Below, one piece after another: positions 43,946 through 45,582 of a stretch of DNA of 45,582 bases. The DNA is taken from assembly GCA_903889655.1 (NCBI GenBank), contig CAISYL010000234.1, forward strand, positions 1 through 45,582. Direction: 5' to 3'. The number at the start of each line of letters is the position of its first letter. The first letter of the stretch is position 1. Both the position numbers and the translations under genes were made by a program. Below the pieces are notes generated by a model. That model saw only the letters and a list, made by a program, of their open reading frames with translations. It made no database searches and was not told the origin of the DNA. The stretch comes from an uncultured Alphaproteobacteria bacterium. Lineage in GTDB: Bacteria; Pseudomonadota; Alphaproteobacteria; Parvibaculales; Parvibaculaceae.

Positions 43946-43970
43946 GTCCCTTGAGGGACTTGCGTATAAC
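43946..43970 (+). promoter_or_regulatory. Operator-like palindrome and -10 ahead of aroQ
   Basis: GTCCCT-TG-AGGGAC (43946-43959) is a perfect inverted repeat followed by TTGCG and a -10-like TATAAC (43965-43970), about 100 bases before aroQ. A good -35 is not seen (TTTCGT is the 17-base candidate), which fits an activated or repressed promoter. It could also serve the divergent thiS. Confidence 0.35.
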
Positions 43971-44072
43971 TGGACCGCCTCGAATCGGGGATCGGGGCGC
44001 GGGGGCTGACAATCGGACACAATCCCGCCCTTTTCCCACACATAATCCGGAACGCCGGGACCTGGGACGAAG

Positions 44073-44552
44073 ATGGCCAAACGGGCTACCAAATCCGCCG
44101 CCAAGCCGATCGCCAACAAGCCGATCTATGTGCTGAACGGCCCCAATCTCAACCTGCTGGGCCAGCGGGAGCCGGAGATTTATGGCCGCGCGTCCCTCGC
44201 CGACATCGAGAAGATGGTGGCCGCACGCGCAAAGGCGCTGGGCGCTTCCGTCCTCTGCCTCCAGAGCAATCACGAAGGCGAACTCGTCACCTGGATCCAG
44301 GAGGCGCGTACCATGGCGCGCGGCGTCATCATCAATGCCGGTGCCTATTCGCATACCTCGATCGCCATTCACGACGCGCTGGCGATGCTCGACGTGCCGA
44401 TCGTCGAGGTTCACATCTCGAACATCTACAAGCGCGAGAGCTTCCGGCATCACTCGCACATCTCTTCGGTCGCCAAGGGCCTCATCTGCGGCCTCGGCGT
44501 GAAGGGGTATGAGCTTGCCCTCGAAGCGATCCTCACCGACATTTCAAAATAG
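44073..44552 (+). CDS. aroQ: Type II 3-dehydroquinate dehydratase
   Basis: A 159-residue shikimate-pathway enzyme. After a basic N-terminal 16 residues comes the family core: [20 protein letters not shown] with the catalytic Arg-Glu-Pro-Tyr loop, [21 protein letters not shown] and [18 protein letters not shown] with the catalytic His. It forms dodecamers in known members. It leads the aroQ-accB-accC run, with a 79-base gap to accB. Confidence 0.95.
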   Translation: MAKRATKSAAKPIANKPIYVLNGPNLNLLGQREPEIYGRASLADIEKMVAARAKALGASVLCLQSNHEGELVTWIQEARTMARGVIINAGAYSHTSIAIHDALAMLDVPIVEVHISNIYKRESFRHHSHISSVAKGLICGLGVKGYELALEAILTDISK

Positions 44553-44631
44553 GATTCCGACATTGGCCGCACCACGCCAACCGGCACCCAAATCAGACAA
44601 GTCATCAGCACAAGAGAGTAGCGCAAGCGAG

Positions 44632-45075
44632 ATGAGCAAAGCAGGCGTCGATCAGGAGTTGATCCGGCAGCTGGCGTCTCTCCTCAAGGAGACGGACCTC
44701 AGCGAAATCGAAATCGAAACCGGCTCGCTGAAGCTGCGTGTCGCGCGTCAGGTAAACCAGGTGACGGTTCCCGTCGCCGCGCCGGCAGTCGCGCCGGCCG
44801 CCGCCGCACCCGCGGCTCCGGCGCCCACGGACGCATCGCATCCCGGCGCGCTGACCTCGCCGATGGTCGGCACGGCCTATCTCGCGGCCGAGCCAGGCGC
44901 GGCACCCTTCGTCACCGTCGGTTCCAAGGTGACCGCCGGCCAGACCGTGCTCATCATCGAGGCGATGAAAACGATGAACCACATTCCGGCGCAGCGCGCG
45001 GGAACGGTGACCAAGATCCTCGTCGACGACGGCCAGCCGGTCGAGTACGGCGAGCCGCTCGTCATCATCGAATAG
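44632..45075 (+). CDS. accB: Biotin carboxyl carrier protein of acetyl-CoA carboxylase
   Basis: A 147-residue BCCP. Order: helical N-terminus ([20 protein letters not shown]), an Ala/Pro linker (about 47-67) and a biotinyl domain with EAMKTMN, biotinylated at about K113. The start is not certain: ATG 44632 is listed, but TTG 44564 has AGGA eight bases upstream and would add 23 residues. It is followed by accC seven bases later; the two form the biotin carboxylase half of the fatty-acid-initiating enzyme. Confidence 0.94.
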   Translation: MSKAGVDQELIRQLASLLKETDLSEIEIETGSLKLRVARQVNQVTVPVAAPAVAPAAAAPAAPAPTDASHPGALTSPMVGTAYLAAEPGAAPFVTVGSKVTAGQTVLIIEAMKTMNHIPAQRAGTVTKILVDDGQPVEYGEPLVIIE

Positions 45076-45082
45076 GCCGGAC

Positions 45083-45582
45083 GTGTTCGAAAAAGTCCTC
45101 ATCGCGAACCGTGGCGAGATCGCGCTTCGCGTCCATCGCGCCTGCCGCGAAATGGGTATCAAGACGGTCGCCGTTCACTCGACGGCGGACGCCGACGCCA
45201 TGCATGTGCGCCTAGCCAATGAGAGCGTCTGCATCGGTCCGGCTCCGGCGAGCGAAAGTTACCTGAACATTCCGGCTATCATCTCCGCCTGCGAGATCAC
45301 GGGCGCCGACGCCGTCCATCCGGGTTACGGCTTCCTCTCCGAGAATGCCCGCTTCGCCGATATTCTCGCGGCTCACGGCATCACCTTCATCGGACCGAGC
45401 GGCGATCACATCCGTCTGATGGGCGACAAGATCCAGGCAAAAGTCACCGCGAAGTCGCTCGGCATCCCTTGCGTGCCAGGCTCCGACGGCGCCATCACCT
45501 CCGACGAGCAGGCCTATAAGGTCGCGGACGAAACGGGGTATCCCGTGCTCGTGAAGGCGGCTGCCGGCGGCGGCGGACGCGG
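45083..45582 (+). CDS. accC: Biotin carboxylase subunit of acetyl-CoA carboxylase (3' end missing)
   Basis: The first ~166 codons of AccC, which carboxylates biotin on AccB using ATP and bicarbonate. The N-terminus [16 protein letters not shown] is the family signature; [11 protein letters not shown] and MGDKIQAK follow, and the window ends in the ATP-grasp glycine loop [10 protein letters not shown]. The start is GTG 45083, with GGCCGGA as a weak ribosome site. Cut by the right edge. Confidence 0.96.
   Translation, partial: MFEKVLIANRGEIALRVHRACREMGIKTVAVHSTADADAMHVRLANESVCIGPAPASESYLNIPAIISACEITGADAVHPGYGFLSENARFADILAAHGITFIGPSGDHIRLMGDKIQAKVTAKSLGIPCVPGSDGAITSDEQAYKVADETGYPVLVKAAAGGGGR

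Noticed and set aside
43793-44072. TPP riboswitch ahead of thiS
   Set aside because: No CTGAGA-type thi box on the thiS strand.
42759-44459. Single 566-codon frame covering thiG, thiS and part of aroQ
   Set aside because: thiG has a GTG start with a ribosome site at 43568, and ThiS is in another frame; upstream codons are a chance extension in GC-rich DNA.
1-45582. tRNA or rRNA genes, CRISPR arrays, insertion sequences, attachment sites
   Set aside because: No cloverleaf-like blocks, regular repeats, transposase motifs or flanking repeats were recognised by eye; a tRNA and repeat search would be needed to exclude them fully.

Overview
The window is a GC-rich, gene-dense chromosomal segment of an alphaproteobacterium. 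The evidence is an iscR-led suf operon with a second cysteine desulfurase, an RNase E with a long acidic insert in its S1 region, the order rne / amidase / PBP1A / prfB, an overlapping M23 peptidase-bactofilin pair, and an aroQ-accB-accC run. A Hyphomicrobiales (Parvibaculum-like) lineage fits the mix of degradation enzymes and housekeeping genes, but that is inference. I see no mobile element, CRISPR array, rRNA or tRNA.

Layout. Positions 1-6150 hold catabolic genes: a coniferyl-aldehyde-type dehydrogenase cut by the left edge, a GGDEF cyclase, two tandem PaaG-like enoyl-CoA hydratase/isomerases, an exported epoxide-hydrolase-like enzyme and an ICMT-like membrane methyltransferase. Positions 6161-13903 (minus strand) are the Fe-S operon iscR-nifS-like-sufB-sufC-sufD-sufS-sufT-sufA, followed by a TfoX-domain gene. 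Positions 14227-17733 hold an alpha/beta hydrolase, a DUF3147 membrane protein, anmK and tyrS. Positions 17837-24720 hold a di-iron ferritin-like protein, a giant AsmA/YhdP-like protein, a peroxiredoxin with a histone-H1-like tail, and a DUF455 ferritin-like protein. Positions 24890-36664 are mostly envelope and RNA genes: M23 peptidase, bactofilin, a secreted cache protein, prfB with its programmed frameshift, PBP1A, an AmiC-type amidase and rne. Positions 36756-45582 hold an aminotransferase, a lipoprotein gamma-glutamyltransferase, a BepA-like M48 protease, a DsbA-like oxidoreductase, a CmcI-like methyltransferase, thiG/thiS, aroQ, accB and the start of accC.

Most of the window is ordinary core genome. 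The points that stand out are: (1) an in-frame amber codon at 34727-34729 splitting the normally essential rne gene at a conserved Tyr position; (2) a perfect 19-bp dyad that exactly fills the spacer of a TTGATT/TATAAA promoter in front of the ferritin-like gene, a MerR-type architecture; (3) the fusion of a roughly 165-residue Lys/Ala/Pro tail to a peroxiredoxin whose resolving Cys is in the alternative position; and (4) the prfB +1 frameshift cassette. I found no convincing new multi-gene defence or biosynthetic system.
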